NCBI GenBank assembly: GCA_002382325.1
Contig: DGAG01000007.1
Location: 372,001 to 436,000 of the forward strand
Length of the DNA: 64,000 nucleotides
Source: Epsilonproteobacteria bacterium UBA4036
GTDB taxonomy: Bacteria; Campylobacterota; Campylobacteria; Campylobacterales; Arcobacteraceae
Direction: 5' to 3'
Positions 1 to 7,562 of the stretch are shown here, one piece after another. The notes under the pieces were generated by a model. The model made no database searches. It was not told where the DNA came from and saw only the letters and a list, made by a program, of their open reading frames with translations. Both the position numbers and the translations under genes were made by a program. Position 1 is the first letter of the stretch. Each line of letters opens with the position of its first letter.

Positions 1-42
1 GAACCGTAGGGTCAAATATTTCTCTCCAATGATTTGTTAGGT
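1..42 (-). repeat. attC site of cassette 5 (cut by window edge)
   Basis: The core GTTAGGT at 36-42 is the outer core (R'' on the bottom strand) of an attC that continues left of base 1. The stop codon of the cassette-5 gene (37-39) lies inside this core, as for cassette 4. The rest of the site, including its loop and second core, is outside the window. Confidence 0.7.
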
Positions 43-642
43 TATTTTATCTTTAATTTTTTTATTCATAGGAATATATTCTTGCGCTACTTTTTTTTCA
101 ATATCATGGATTTCTTTTTCAATTCCATTTAAATATTTTCTTGTTTGTTTTAATAAGTGAAGAATTAAAAGATTATATATAACAGACAAAATTGTAGGTG
201 AAAAGAAAAAAAAGATTACACCAGTATACAACTTTAAATGAAATAAATATTTTGGGTCTATAGAAATAAAGTATAGAAATATGACCCCCAAAGTAGCTAC
301 TATTATAGAATAAATTCGTAAAAAATTATCAGCTGAATACATATTTTCTGAATATGGATCTTCTACACCAAGTATATTTGCTTGATGCATATTAAGATAA
401 AATTCGCTCTTTCTTTTTTCACCATAGAGTAACCTTTTTTTATCTCCTAATGGGGTAGAAGAGTTTGGTTCTTTCATAACTGACAATTGAAGATATAAAT
501 CTGAAATTTTATTTTTTAATTTATCAATATATTTTTGGTATTCAGTGAATGATGGTGTCCTAATTTCACGAAAAGAAAAGTACGCTAAATTAAGAGCTAT
601 AGATAGTTGTAAAATTGCTTCAGCATTACCAATTTGTATCAT
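37..642 (-). CDS. Cassette 5: unknown membrane protein with coiled-coil flanks
   Basis: I do not recognise the family. The 201-aa product has a helical, charged N-terminal half, then two hydrophobic segments (about residues 106-128 and 136-164) that should form a membrane hairpin, and a charged helical tail. The start at 642 has a weak purine box (TTGGAAA) upstream. It is the last visible gene of the array and its stop codon lies inside the following attC core. Being far from attI it may be poorly expressed unless read through from a nearer promoter. Two-TM proteins with cytoplasmic helical tails occur in cassettes and in defence-type effectors, but no function can be assigned. Confidence 0.75.
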   Translation of the reverse strand: MIQIGNAEAILQLSIALNLAYFSFREIRTPSFTEYQKYIDKLKNKISDLYLQLSVMKEPNSSTPLGDKKRLLYGEKRKSEFYLNMHQANILGVEDPYSENMYSADNFLRIYSIIVATLGVIFLYFISIDPKYLFHLKLYTGVIFFFFSPTILSVIYNLLILHLLKQTRKYLNGIEKEIHDIEKKVAQEYIPMNKKIKDKIT

Positions 643-684
643 TTTTTTCCAATTAATTTAAATATTAAGAATAATAGTTTTGTA

Positions 685-753
685 ACCTAACGTTTGAAAT
701 GAGCCTATGAATTGCCCGCAGGGTAATTTATTGGCTCCAATGATTTGTTATGT
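685..753 (-). repeat. attC site of cassette 4
   Basis: The 69-bp imperfect palindrome is bounded by ACCTAAC (685-691) and GTTATGT (747-753). The arms pair through GAGCC / GGCTC and AATT / AATT around the GCCCGCAGGGT apex. It closely matches the site at 1728-1796, with the same apex and the same inner half. The crossover is expected at the C-G pair of base 691 (bottom strand G^TTAGGT). Confidence 0.9.
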
Positions 754-1257
754 ATTTATTAATAATGCTAACTTTTTTTGTAATATTTCAATCTTGATTA
801 AGAATTCGTATAATTCATTTTTATATGTATTAATAAAATCTTGACCGACTGTATTACCATTTTCATATTCAAATTTAAATTTAGTTTGAATTTTATTTGC
901 TTTACCACTTGTATCTAATACTTCTTGGTAATATACATCAAGTTCCTTAGCGTATATATTTACAAGCATTTTAATTCTATGAAATTCAAAATTATTCTTT
1001 TTATTACTAAGTAAATCTAAGTATTGATTATAGGTAATATCATTATTCATAACAGATAATAAGTTAGATCCATGTATTGAAAAACTACTAGACCAATGAT
1101 CTAATAATATATATAATTCTTCAAGTCTTTCTTTTTTTAGTATTGTTTGTCTGATTTTTTCTTTTTTATTTTCTAAAAGATAATCTTTGAATATTGCAGA
1201 TAAGAAGCCTATTATGCCACCTATTAATATAAATGATAATTTTGTTAACATATCCAT
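748..1257 (-). CDS. Cassette 4: unknown protein with one N-terminal membrane anchor
   Basis: The 169-aa product is not recognised. Residues about 7-24 form a single hydrophobic segment ending in a charged KDYLLENKKEK stretch, so the rest is predicted cytoplasmic. The body is helical and rich in Lys, Glu and aromatic residues. The start at 1257 follows AGAAGGAAA at good distance, and this ribosome site lies inside the cassette, as required for a mobile cassette gene. The stop TAA at 748-750 overlaps the attC core, so the gene fills the whole cassette. Function unknown. Confidence 0.78.
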   Translation of the reverse strand: MDMLTKLSFILIGGIIGFLSAIFKDYLLENKKEKIRQTILKKERLEELYILLDHWSSSFSIHGSNLLSVMNNDITYNQYLDLLSNKKNNFEFHRIKMLVNIYAKELDVYYQEVLDTSGKANKIQTKFKFEYENGNTVGQDFINTYKNELYEFLIKIEILQKKLALLINT

Positions 1258-1277
1258 TATTTTCCTTCTTTTTTAAT

Positions 1278-1409
1278 ATATAACGGCGGTCTTGAGGGAC
1301 GAACCGATTTTGGTCATTTAACTTTTGTATTACTTATAACTCTATTTGTAATAAAAATCTTAAACTAACCGCAAGTTAGGTCTCGTTCCTCTCCTAGTAT
1401 TTGTTGTAT
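1278..1409 (-). repeat. attC site of cassette 3 (long form, 132 bp)
   Basis: It is bounded by ATATAAC (1278-1284) and GTTGTAT (1403-1409). The outer arms pair around GAGGGACGAACC and the facing GGTCTCGTTCCTCTCC with mismatches. The centre carries a further hairpin (TATTAC ... GTAATA). It is almost twice as long as the other sites and has a different apex, so this cassette probably has a different origin from its neighbours. Confidence 0.85.
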
Positions 1410-1423
1410 ATATTATTATAATT

Positions 1424-1696
1424 CTAATTATTGTACTTTAATAATAAATTTCGTTCAATAAATATAACTAGCCCATTACTATGATCATTATTTTGTTGTT
1501 TATAGCACGATGGACATAATGGTGTGATAAATTTATTTGAGTTACCAACCTCATTAACAACATATGCATCTTTTGTATATTCAGAACATTCAGGAATTGA
1601 ACATTTAATATTTCCTTGATTCTTCTTATTCCATTTTTTAAATAATTCCTTTGAATTATTTTGATTTATCATTATTGATACTTTTTTAACAGACAT
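1424..1696 (-). CDS. Cassette 3: small Cys-rich, probably zinc-binding protein
   Basis: The 90-aa product has Cys at two paired sites, CSIPEC near residue 32 and CPSC near residue 61, with a DHSNG motif just after. That spacing is typical of treble-clef or HNH-like zinc sites. A full HNH catalytic motif is not evident, so I do not call it a nuclease. The ATG at 1696 follows AAAGGA with good spacing. A second Met at residue 9 is possible but less well placed. The gene is a cassette flanked by attC sites on both sides, and no partner gene is seen. Confidence 0.8.
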   Translation of the reverse strand: MSVKKVSIMINQNNSKELFKKWNKKNQGNIKCSIPECSEYTKDAYVVNEVGNSNKFITPLCPSCYKQQNNDHSNGLVIFIERNLLLKYNN

Positions 1697-1727
1697 TTTT
1701 ATCCTTTAAATTAGTTACGACTATTTC

Positions 1728-1796
1728 ATACAACGTTTAAAATGAGCTAATAAATTGCCCGTAGGGTAATTTATTAGCTCCTCTGATTTGTTATGT
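1728..1796 (-). repeat. attC site of cassette 2
   Basis: The 69-bp palindrome is bounded by ATACAAC (1728-1734) and GTTATGT (1790-1796). Long pairing arms GAGCTAATAAATT / AATTTATTAGCTC flank the apex GCCCGTAGGGT. It is near-identical in design to the site at 685-753, which shows the homogeneous attC family of this integron. Confidence 0.93.
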
Positions 1797-1802
1797 TTAA
1801 AT

Positions 1803-2783
1803 CTACACTTTGAGAAGAGAAAACATATTTTGTTTATCCTCAATTTTTGCATATACTTTTTCTGTATCAATATCTTCCATTAACGCTTTTTCTAACTTTA
1901 AAATTACTTTTTCAAAAAATTTATAATTTATAACTAGTACACGTTCAGCACTTTGACCAAAACTTCGTCTTATTGTATCTATATCTGGAGCATATCTACT
2001 TTCCCATTCTTTTCCAACAAGAACTTTTGCTAATTCTTTCAATCTCATTTCAAGTTCAGGTTTACTATTAATAAATTCTTCAGCTAATTTATCTGAAAAG
2101 CTTTGTAACTGAGGGCCTGTACGTTCATTTAATATAATTGCTTCTTTAACTTCTGAAATATCATCTAGTTCAGAAGCTTCTAAGAAATTTTCTAGCTCTA
2201 TATTAGGTTTTATGACTCTTATTTCAGCTGTTGTCACTAGTATCGGACATAAAAAGTCAATATTACGTCCATTAGACCATGTATGTTCTACAGTTAGTTC
2301 ATATAAATGCTTTAGTAATACCGGCATCCCATAACGTAGTTGAAATACCCCATGCTTACTGCCATCTGTATTTCCTCCTCCATTATTCATTAACTCAACT
2401 CCACTAACACAATATCCTATACTTTTTTCAAAATTCCATAACGAGTGTCCCTGAAGTCTAACTGGAACAAGGTCTTCTGTAGACTGAACAAGTCCAATTG
2501 GCATGCTATCAGTAGGATATGGTGAAAAAATCCAAGTTGTACCAGGTTGGCGATATTTACATTCAACAAGCATATCTAATATAAAAAGCCTTTCCTTAGA
2601 ATCAAGACATTTATGAGTTCTTATATCAATAGAAAATTCTTTTAATTCACCACTTTCATTTGGTCTAATATATGGATACTCACCAAAGATACTATGTCCC
2701 ATTTTATTCAAAATATTTGCTGTTACATATTCTAGTGGCAATCCAGTTTTTAAAAAACCATTTTTCCATTTACTATTTGACAA
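1803..2783 (-). CDS. Cassette 2: unknown 326-aa protein, possible PD-(D/E)XK nuclease-like fold
   Basis: I take TTG at 2783 as the start. It is preceded by AGGAG six bases upstream and lies wholly inside the cassette, whereas the first ATG codons (2828, 2810) lie in or before the attC core and would change with each cassette insertion. The family is not recognised. Residues about 60-95 contain acidic strands followed by LVECKYR, which fits the D-x(n)-(D/E)xK pattern of restriction-type nucleases. The C-terminal part is helical. A nuclease role would suit a defence cassette but is an inference from one short motif. It is the largest cassette gene here. Confidence 0.8.
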   Translation of the reverse strand: MSNSKWKNGFLKTGLPLEYVTANILNKMGHSIFGEYPYIRPNESGELKEFSIDIRTHKCLDSKERLFILDMLVECKYRQPGTTWIFSPYPTDSMPIGLVQSTEDLVPVRLQGHSLWNFEKSIGYCVSGVELMNNGGGNTDGSKHGVFQLRYGMPVLLKHLYELTVEHTWSNGRNIDFLCPILVTTAEIRVIKPNIELENFLEASELDDISEVKEAIILNERTGPQLQSFSDKLAEEFINSKPELEMRLKELAKVLVGKEWESRYAPDIDTIRRSFGQSAERVLVINYKFFEKVILKLEKALMEDIDTEKVYAKIEDKQNMFSLLKV

Positions 2784-2806
2784 CTTTGTCTCCTGTTTTA
2801 ATATAA

Positions 2807-2876
2807 ACATAACGTTTGTCGTGAGCAATAATTTTCCTGCTAGGGTAAATTATTGGTCTCCTCGTATTTGTTATGT
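2807..2876 (-). repeat. attC site of cassette 1
   Basis: The 70-bp palindrome is bounded by ACATAAC (2807-2813) and GTTATGT (2870-2876); the two cores are exact reverse complements. The arms GTGAGCAATAATTT / AAATTATTGGTCTC pair around TCCTGCTAGGG. It is the same type as the sites at 685 and 1728 but more diverged. Confidence 0.92.
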
Positions 2877-2883
2877 TTTTTAC

Positions 2884-3093
2884 TTACTCAACCATTTTTT
2901 TAATTTTTACTGCTTTTTCAAAATGGTCTAACTTATGTGTTAAAATCCACCATTCTGCAACTTCCATTAAAAGTTCAGGGTCATCGTTTTTATTTGCAAA
3001 AAATGCATAAAAAGATAATCCAACATTTGAACCTTTAGTTTCAATTTTTTTATTACAAACTTCTATAATTTTACTTTTAAAAGATTCTCTCAT
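2884..3093 (-). CDS. Cassette 1: small conserved-looking hypothetical protein
   Basis: The 69-aa soluble product begins with a basic helix and has a well-formed core (GSNVGLSFYAFFANKNDDPE, then AEWWILTHKLDHFEKA). From memory this resembles a short uncharacterised family often found in integron cassettes, but I cannot confirm that. The ATG at 3093 follows AAGGAAAT. It is the first cassette after attI, so it should be the most recently inserted and the best expressed. Function unknown. Confidence 0.8.
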   Translation of the reverse strand: MRESFKSKIIEVCNKKIETKGSNVGLSFYAFFANKNDDPELLMEVAEWWILTHKLDHFEKAVKIKKMVE

Positions 3094-3110
3094 TTATTTC
3101 CTTATTGTTA

Positions 3111-3200
3111 ACATAACTATTTATTGAACATACATTATATATAAAACACACTGAAAAACGACAAATAACTTACATTAAAAATGTTGTATATTAAAATAAC
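3111..3200 (-). other. attI recombination site (right limit approximate)
   Basis: The core ACATAAC at 3111-3117 (GTTATGT on the bottom strand) is the junction of attI with cassette 1, with the crossover at base 3117. The sequence towards intI is AT-rich and holds a further AACTTACATTAAAAATGTTGT inverted segment (near 3167-3187). I cannot define the integrase-binding direct repeats, so the outer limit is a guess. The whole stretch 3094-3419 has no gene; it holds this site, the promoter below and the intI leader. Confidence 0.65.
3134..3164 (-). promoter_or_regulatory. Candidate cassette promoter Pc
   Basis: On the bottom strand TATAAT (3139-3134) lies 17 bases before the attI crossover. A poor -35 like TTGTCG (3164-3159) lies 19 bases further up. 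A second bottom-strand TATAAT is at 3271-3266. Either could drive the cassettes. This is sequence inference only, because AT-rich DNA yields such boxes by chance. Confidence 0.4.
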
Positions 3201-3419
3201 TATAAACACCTTAACTAAAGTCTTCTTAACATTTTAGTATAAAAAACATTGCAATATGTCATATTATTATAGTAAATTTTAATTTTTTGATATAGTTTTA
3301 ATGTATAGTTTAGATGGGAATATCGGTAATAAAACAATATTATGTACTATTATTTATTAAAAATCGTAATAAACCTACATAATGTTGGTTTTTATATTTA
3401 TTTAAGAAAGGAGAATATT

Positions 3420-4382
3420 GTGGGTAAAAAATTACTTGAAATCATGAGAGACAAGATTAGATTTAAACATTATAGTATAAAAACTGAACAAGTATATTTA
3501 CATTGGTCAAAAAGATATATACTTTTTCACAATAAACGACATCCAAAAGATATGGGAAAAATTGAGATAGAGCAATTTTTAACTCATTTGGCTACCGTAC
3601 AAAAAGTAAGTCCTACTACTCAAAATCAAGCATTTAATGCTATTTTATTTTTATATCGTGAAATATTGGATATTTCAATGCAAGACCAAAATATTCAAGC
3701 TTTAAGAGCTCAAGAGAGAAAACATATACCAGTAGTCCTAACAATTGATGAAGTAAGAAGTATTATATTAAATATGTCAGGTATTTATCAGCTAATAGTA
3801 AAGCTTATGTATGGTTGCGGTTTAAGAATGGCTGAAGTGCAAAATATACGAATAAAAGATATAGATTTCGGATTTGATAAAATTTATATTTGGGATAGTA
3901 AATCACTAAAAGACAGAACTTTGCCATTACCTCTAAGAATAAAAGATGAACTTAAAATTCAAGTAGAAAAGGTTAAAGAGATACACCAAAAAGATTTAAA
4001 AGATGGCTTTGGAAGTGTATATATCCCTTATGCACTAGAGCGGAAATTTCCCAAGGCAAAGTATGAAACAAAGTGGCAATATATTTTTCCTATGGATAAA
4101 ATCTCAACAGACCCACGAAGTGGAGAACAAAGACGGCATCATATTTTAGATGTAACTTTAAGTAGAAATATAAAAAGCGCAGTTAAAAAATCTAATATAG
4201 ATAAAAGAGTTACATCCCATATTTTCAGACACTCTTATGCTACTCATTTACTTCAAAATGGTACAGATATACGAAGTATTCAAGAATTGTTAGGACATAA
4301 GTCCATAGAAACAACGATGATATATACACACGTAGTAAAAGAGCTAAATAAAAATGAAATAAGAAGTCCACTTGACTTTTAG
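3420..4382 (+). CDS. intI: Integron integrase (IntI-type tyrosine recombinase)
   Basis: Recombines attI and attC sites to capture and shuffle cassettes. I place the start at GTG 3420, six bases after AAAGGAG, giving 320 aa, the usual IntI length; the ATG at 3342 has no ribosome site. The N-terminal core-binding domain is about residues 5-100. Catalytic residues seen are Arg136 (GCGLRMAE), His267 and Arg270 (HIFRH), His293 (LGHKS) and Tyr302 (YTHV). Residues about 205-245 (ALERKFPKAKYE ... DPRSGEQRRHH) form the extra segment that separates IntI from XerC/D and is needed for folded attC recognition. It is divergent from the cassettes, the common arrangement. All key residues are intact, so it is probably active. 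Confidence 0.95.
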   Translation: MGKKLLEIMRDKIRFKHYSIKTEQVYLHWSKRYILFHNKRHPKDMGKIEIEQFLTHLATVQKVSPTTQNQAFNAILFLYREILDISMQDQNIQALRAQERKHIPVVLTIDEVRSIILNMSGIYQLIVKLMYGCGLRMAEVQNIRIKDIDFGFDKIYIWDSKSLKDRTLPLPLRIKDELKIQVEKVKEIHQKDLKDGFGSVYIPYALERKFPKAKYETKWQYIFPMDKISTDPRSGEQRRHHILDVTLSRNIKSAVKKSNIDKRVTSHIFRHSYATHLLQNGTDIRSIQELLGHKSIETTMIYTHVVKELNKNEIRSPLDF

Positions 4383-4449
4383 AATTTGCATTAATTTAAA
4401 AATGTGATGTTAAAAATATTAGATTTTGTTTGGTTAATTCAAAAAATAT

Positions 4450-4572
4450 AGAAAGCTTTAGAATTTAAAGAGTCAAGGCAGACAAGTTTTTAGAGGCAGG
4501 AGCTTACACGTGTAAGTGACTGTCTCTAAAAATGAAGGTGAACGTAGAATATTTAAAAAGCTAAAGCTTTCT
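4450..4572. repeat. Two-level intergenic hairpin element, copy 1
   Basis: The outer arms AGAAAGCTTTAG (from 4450) and CTAAAGCTTTCT (ending 4572) pair. Inside them TTTTTAGAGGCAG pairs with CTGTCTCTAAAAA, and the centre is the palindrome CTTACACGTGTAAG. A related copy is at 49888-50020 with the shared words TCAAGGC, AGGAGCTTACACG and GTAAGTGA. It sits between the convergent intI and guaB and covers the guaB stop codon, so it may end transcription from both sides. It lacks attC core motifs. Confidence 0.75.
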
Positions 4573-6016
4573 AAATATGGTAGTTTGGTGCTTCGTTTGT
4601 GATAGTCACATCATGCACATGACTCTCTCTCAACCCTGCACTCGTAATCTCTACAAACTCTGCTCTTTCTTGGAATGTGGGGATATCTTTACTTCCTAAA
4701 TATCCCATTGAACTTCTAAGTCCTCCTACAAATTGGTGGATAATATCAGCGATTTCACCTCGGTAAGCAACTCGCCCTTCAATTCCTTCGGGTACAAGTT
4801 TATCAGCTGCGGTTCCTTCTTGGAAATATCGGTCGGTACTTCCTTTTGTCATTGCGCCAATACTGCCCATCCCTCGGTATGTTTTAAACTTTCTTCCTTG
4901 GAAAAGTACCACTTCTCCCGGAGATTCATCTGTTCCTGCTAAGGCACTTCCCATCATCACAGAACTTGCTCCTACGGCTAAAGCTTTTGCCACATCGCCT
5001 GAGTATTTGATTCCACCGTCTGCAATGATTGGCACACCGTGTTTTGCTCCTTCAGCTGCACATTCATCAATGGCTGAAATTTGAGGAATCCCAACACCTG
5101 CTACGATTCTTGTCGTACAAATACTTCCTGGTCCAATCCCTACTTTAACCGCATCTGCACCTGCAGCGATTAAATCAGCCGTAGCTTCTGCAGTTGCCAC
5201 GTTTCCAGCAATTACTTCAACGTTAAGTTGCTCTTTAATAAGTTTAACGGTGTCTAAAATCCCTTTTGAGTGTCCGTGAGCTGAATCTAATACCAAAACA
5301 TCTACCCCTGCTTCAACTAAAGCCGTTGCACGGTCAAGTTGTCCTACTCCAATAGCAGCACCGACTCTAAGTCGTCCAAAGCTGTCTTTGTTTGAGTTAG
5401 GATAATCTCTTTTTTTATTAATATCTTTGCTCGTAATTAACCCAATAAGTTTGTTTTGTGCATTGACAATGGGAAGCTTTTCGATTTTATTTTGGTGCAT
5501 AATATCAGCAGCTTCTTCTAAAGAGGTTCCTTCTTTTCCTGTCACTAAAGGCATTTTAGTCATATTATTTTTAACTTTTAAACTAAAATCTTTGGTAAAC
5601 CGCATATCTCGGTTGGTTAAAATTCCCACCAAAATTTTGTTTTCATCAACCACGGGAACACCAGAGATTTTATAATTTGCCATGATATCTTCTGCGTCTT
5701 GAAGTGTTTGTTCCGGTGTAATGGTAAAAGGGTCAATAATCATTCCACTTTCACTTTTTTTCACTTTTTGCACTTGCAATACTTGAGATTGGATGTCCAT
5801 ATTTTTATGGATAATTCCAATTCCTCCCAATCTTGCCATCGCAATGGCTGCTTTATATTCAGTTACGGTATCCATAGCAGCACTGACAAAAGGAATATTC
5901 ATTGTAATATTTTTTGTTAATTTGGTGGTTAAACACACTTCCTTTGGTAATACTTCGGATTTAGCAGGTACAAGCAGTACATCCTCAAAAGTGAGTGCTT
6001 TTTTTCTTATTCTCAT
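4571..6016 (-). CDS. guaB: Inosine-5'-monophosphate dehydrogenase
   Basis: Oxidises IMP to XMP with NAD+, the committed step of GMP synthesis; cytosolic tetramer. The 481-aa product has the (beta/alpha)8 barrel interrupted by two CBS domains (about residues 95-205). The catalytic Cys is in GPGSICTTR, followed by the GVGIPQ flap and the GGIKYSGD and GSALAGT phosphate-binding loops. GGGGAT precedes the ATG at 6016. It lies eight bases after gatA and probably shares its transcript. The stop codon overlaps the hairpin element described at 4450. Confidence 0.97.
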   Translation of the reverse strand: MRIRKKALTFEDVLLVPAKSEVLPKEVCLTTKLTKNITMNIPFVSAAMDTVTEYKAAIAMARLGGIGIIHKNMDIQSQVLQVQKVKKSESGMIIDPFTITPEQTLQDAEDIMANYKISGVPVVDENKILVGILTNRDMRFTKDFSLKVKNNMTKMPLVTGKEGTSLEEAADIMHQNKIEKLPIVNAQNKLIGLITSKDINKKRDYPNSNKDSFGRLRVGAAIGVGQLDRATALVEAGVDVLVLDSAHGHSKGILDTVKLIKEQLNVEVIAGNVATAEATADLIAAGADAVKVGIGPGSICTTRIVAGVGIPQISAIDECAAEGAKHGVPIIADGGIKYSGDVAKALAVGASSVMMGSALAGTDESPGEVVLFQGRKFKTYRGMGSIGAMTKGSTDRYFQEGTAADKLVPEGIEGRVAYRGEIADIIHQFVGGLRSSMGYLGSKDIPTFQERAEFVEITSAGLRESHVHDVTITNEAPNYHI

Positions 6017-6024
6017 GTTATCCC

Positions 6025-7392
6025 CTATATATTTGTATAATTAATTTGTTTTTCTAAACTTAACGCCCCATCAAACAAGGTTTGTTCATCGTATGCACGA
6101 CCAATAAGTTGAAGTCCTACTGGCATACCTGTTTGTGTTTTTGCAACAGGCAATGAAATAGCCGGTAATCCCGCTAAATTCACTGAAATCGTATAAATAT
6201 CACTTAAATACATCTCTAAAGATGTTTTAAAACTTCCAAACTCTGGTGCAACCGTAGGAGCAACAGGTGAAAGGATTAAATCGGCTTCTTTAAAAATGGC
6301 TTCGTATTCGTCTTTGATTAGGTGTCGTACCTTTTGAGCTTTGATATAATACGCATCATAGTAGCCCGAACTTAGTACAAACGATCCCAACATAATTCGT
6401 TTTTGTACCTCTTGCCCAAATCCTTGTGATTTGGTTTGTAAGTAAACTTCTTTTAAATTGCCCTCGTCTTTTCGATTTCCGTATCGTATTCCATCGAGTC
6501 GTGAAAAGTTTGCTGAAGCTTCTGCTGTAGCAATAATATAATAGCTGGACAATATTTTCGACGTATCCACCATATTTTTGTGAATAATGGTATGCCCTGC
6601 TGCTTTTAACGCTTCTACAGCTTCTTCATGCCCTTTTTTAACTTCCTCACTGGCTTGATTGATAAAATTATCAATCACGGCAATGGTTAATTGTCGGTTT
6701 GGGTTTAAATTAGGAGCAACAGGTGTATTGACAATTTCAGAAGAGGTGGAATCTTTTTCATCGTGTCCTGCAATAATATCGTACAAAAGAGCTGCATCTT
6801 CCACATTTTGTGTGATAGGACCTACTTGGTCTAACGAAGAAGAATACGCAGCAATCCCGTATCGTGAAACTCTTCCATAGGTTGGTTTCATTCCCACACA
6901 ACCACAATACGCAGCAGGTTGTCGAATACTTCCACCCGTGTCTGTTCCTAATGCCGCTATTGCCAATCCAGCAGCCACAGCAGCAGCACTTCCACCACTG
7001 CTGCCTCCTGGTACTTTTGAAGTATCAACAGGATTTAACGTTTTGCCATAGCAAGAGCTTTCGGTAGAACTTCCCATCGCCAATTCGTCCATATTGGTTT
7101 TTCCAAAAGGAGCAAGACCCGCTTTTTGCAGTTTGTTGATAACGGTTGCGTTGTAGGGTGAAATGTACCCTTTTAAAATATTACTTGCGCAAGTAATTTC
7201 CCAGTTTTTAACATTGATATTATCTTTTATAGCAATGGGAATTCCTGCATGAGTTTCATTGAGTTCTGTGTTAGTAAGTTGTTCAACATAAGCACCTAAA
7301 TGCTTATTTAAAGCGATTTTTTCTTTTAATTCTTTTCTTAAATTTTCAATTTCACTGCTGTTTAATGTCAGTGCTTCTTTTAGTGTTATCAA
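6025..7392 (-). CDS. gatA: Glutamyl/aspartyl-tRNA(Gln/Asn) amidotransferase subunit A
   Basis: Amidase subunit of GatCAB, which converts misacylated Glu-tRNA(Gln) (and Asp-tRNA(Asn)) to the amide form, as used in Campylobacterota. The amidase signature is complete: Lys in IAIKDNI, the GGSSGGSAAAVAAG loop and TDTGGSIRQPA with the nucleophilic Ser. I choose TTG 7392 (product begins with the family-typical ITLKEAL) because AGGAG lies seven bases upstream; the earlier ATG at 7428 has none. 455 aa, normal length. gatB and gatC are not in the window. Followed closely by guaB. Confidence 0.96.
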   Translation of the reverse strand: MITLKEALTLNSSEIENLRKELKEKIALNKHLGAYVEQLTNTELNETHAGIPIAIKDNINVKNWEITCASNILKGYISPYNATVINKLQKAGLAPFGKTNMDELAMGSSTESSCYGKTLNPVDTSKVPGGSSGGSAAAVAAGLAIAALGTDTGGSIRQPAAYCGCVGMKPTYGRVSRYGIAAYSSSLDQVGPITQNVEDAALLYDIIAGHDEKDSTSSEIVNTPVAPNLNPNRQLTIAVIDNFINQASEEVKKGHEEAVEALKAAGHTIIHKNMVDTSKILSSYYIIATAEASANFSRLDGIRYGNRKDEGNLKEVYLQTKSQGFGQEVQKRIMLGSFVLSSGYYDAYYIKAQKVRHLIKDEYEAIFKEADLILSPVAPTVAPEFGSFKTSLEMYLSDIYTISVNLAGLPAISLPVAKTQTGMPVGLQLIGRAYDEQTLFDGALSLEKQINYTNI

Positions 7393-7510
7393 TCTCTTAC
7401 TCCTACATTTCCATATTAAACAAGGCAATATTATACAATATCTTTTATTAAAACTATTTGTTGCCTCTGTACGGAAAAAATTATTTTATTTTGAGCTAAT
7501 TTTTATGTAC

Positions 7511-7545
7511 AAAAAAAGGTCGAAGCAAATGCTTCGACCTTTTTT
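7511..7545 (-). terminator. Terminator after rplQ
   Basis: Strong hairpin AGGTCGAAGC / GCTTCGACCT with an AAAT loop, flanked by an A-run and a T-run, so it can end transcription on - (r-protein operon) and possibly on +. Confidence 0.92.
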
Positions 7546-7562
7546 AACGTCTCAAACTTCTA

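Larger units (their letters stand above)
1..4382. mobile_element. Chromosomal integron: integrase, attI region and at least five cassettes
   Basis: A tyrosine recombinase with the integron-integrase-specific insert lies on +. Divergent to it is a run of five short unrelated genes, all on -. After each gene comes a palindromic site of 69-132 bp bounded by the core motifs GTTRRRY and RYYYAAC. This is the standard intI / attI / cassette-array layout. Cassette limits on the + axis, taken from the G/TT crossover, are about 3116-2813, 2812-1734, 1733-1284, 1283-691 and 690 to beyond base 1. The array continues outside the window, so cassette number is unknown. The gene on the far side of intI is the housekeeping guaB, which points to a sedentary chromosomal integron rather than a plasmid one (inference). 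Confidence 0.92.

Noticed and set aside
4450..4572. Hairpin beyond intI taken as a lone attC site
   Set aside because: It lacks paired GTTRRRY and RYYYAAC cores, and its relative at 49888 is far from any integrase; treated as a separate repeat element.
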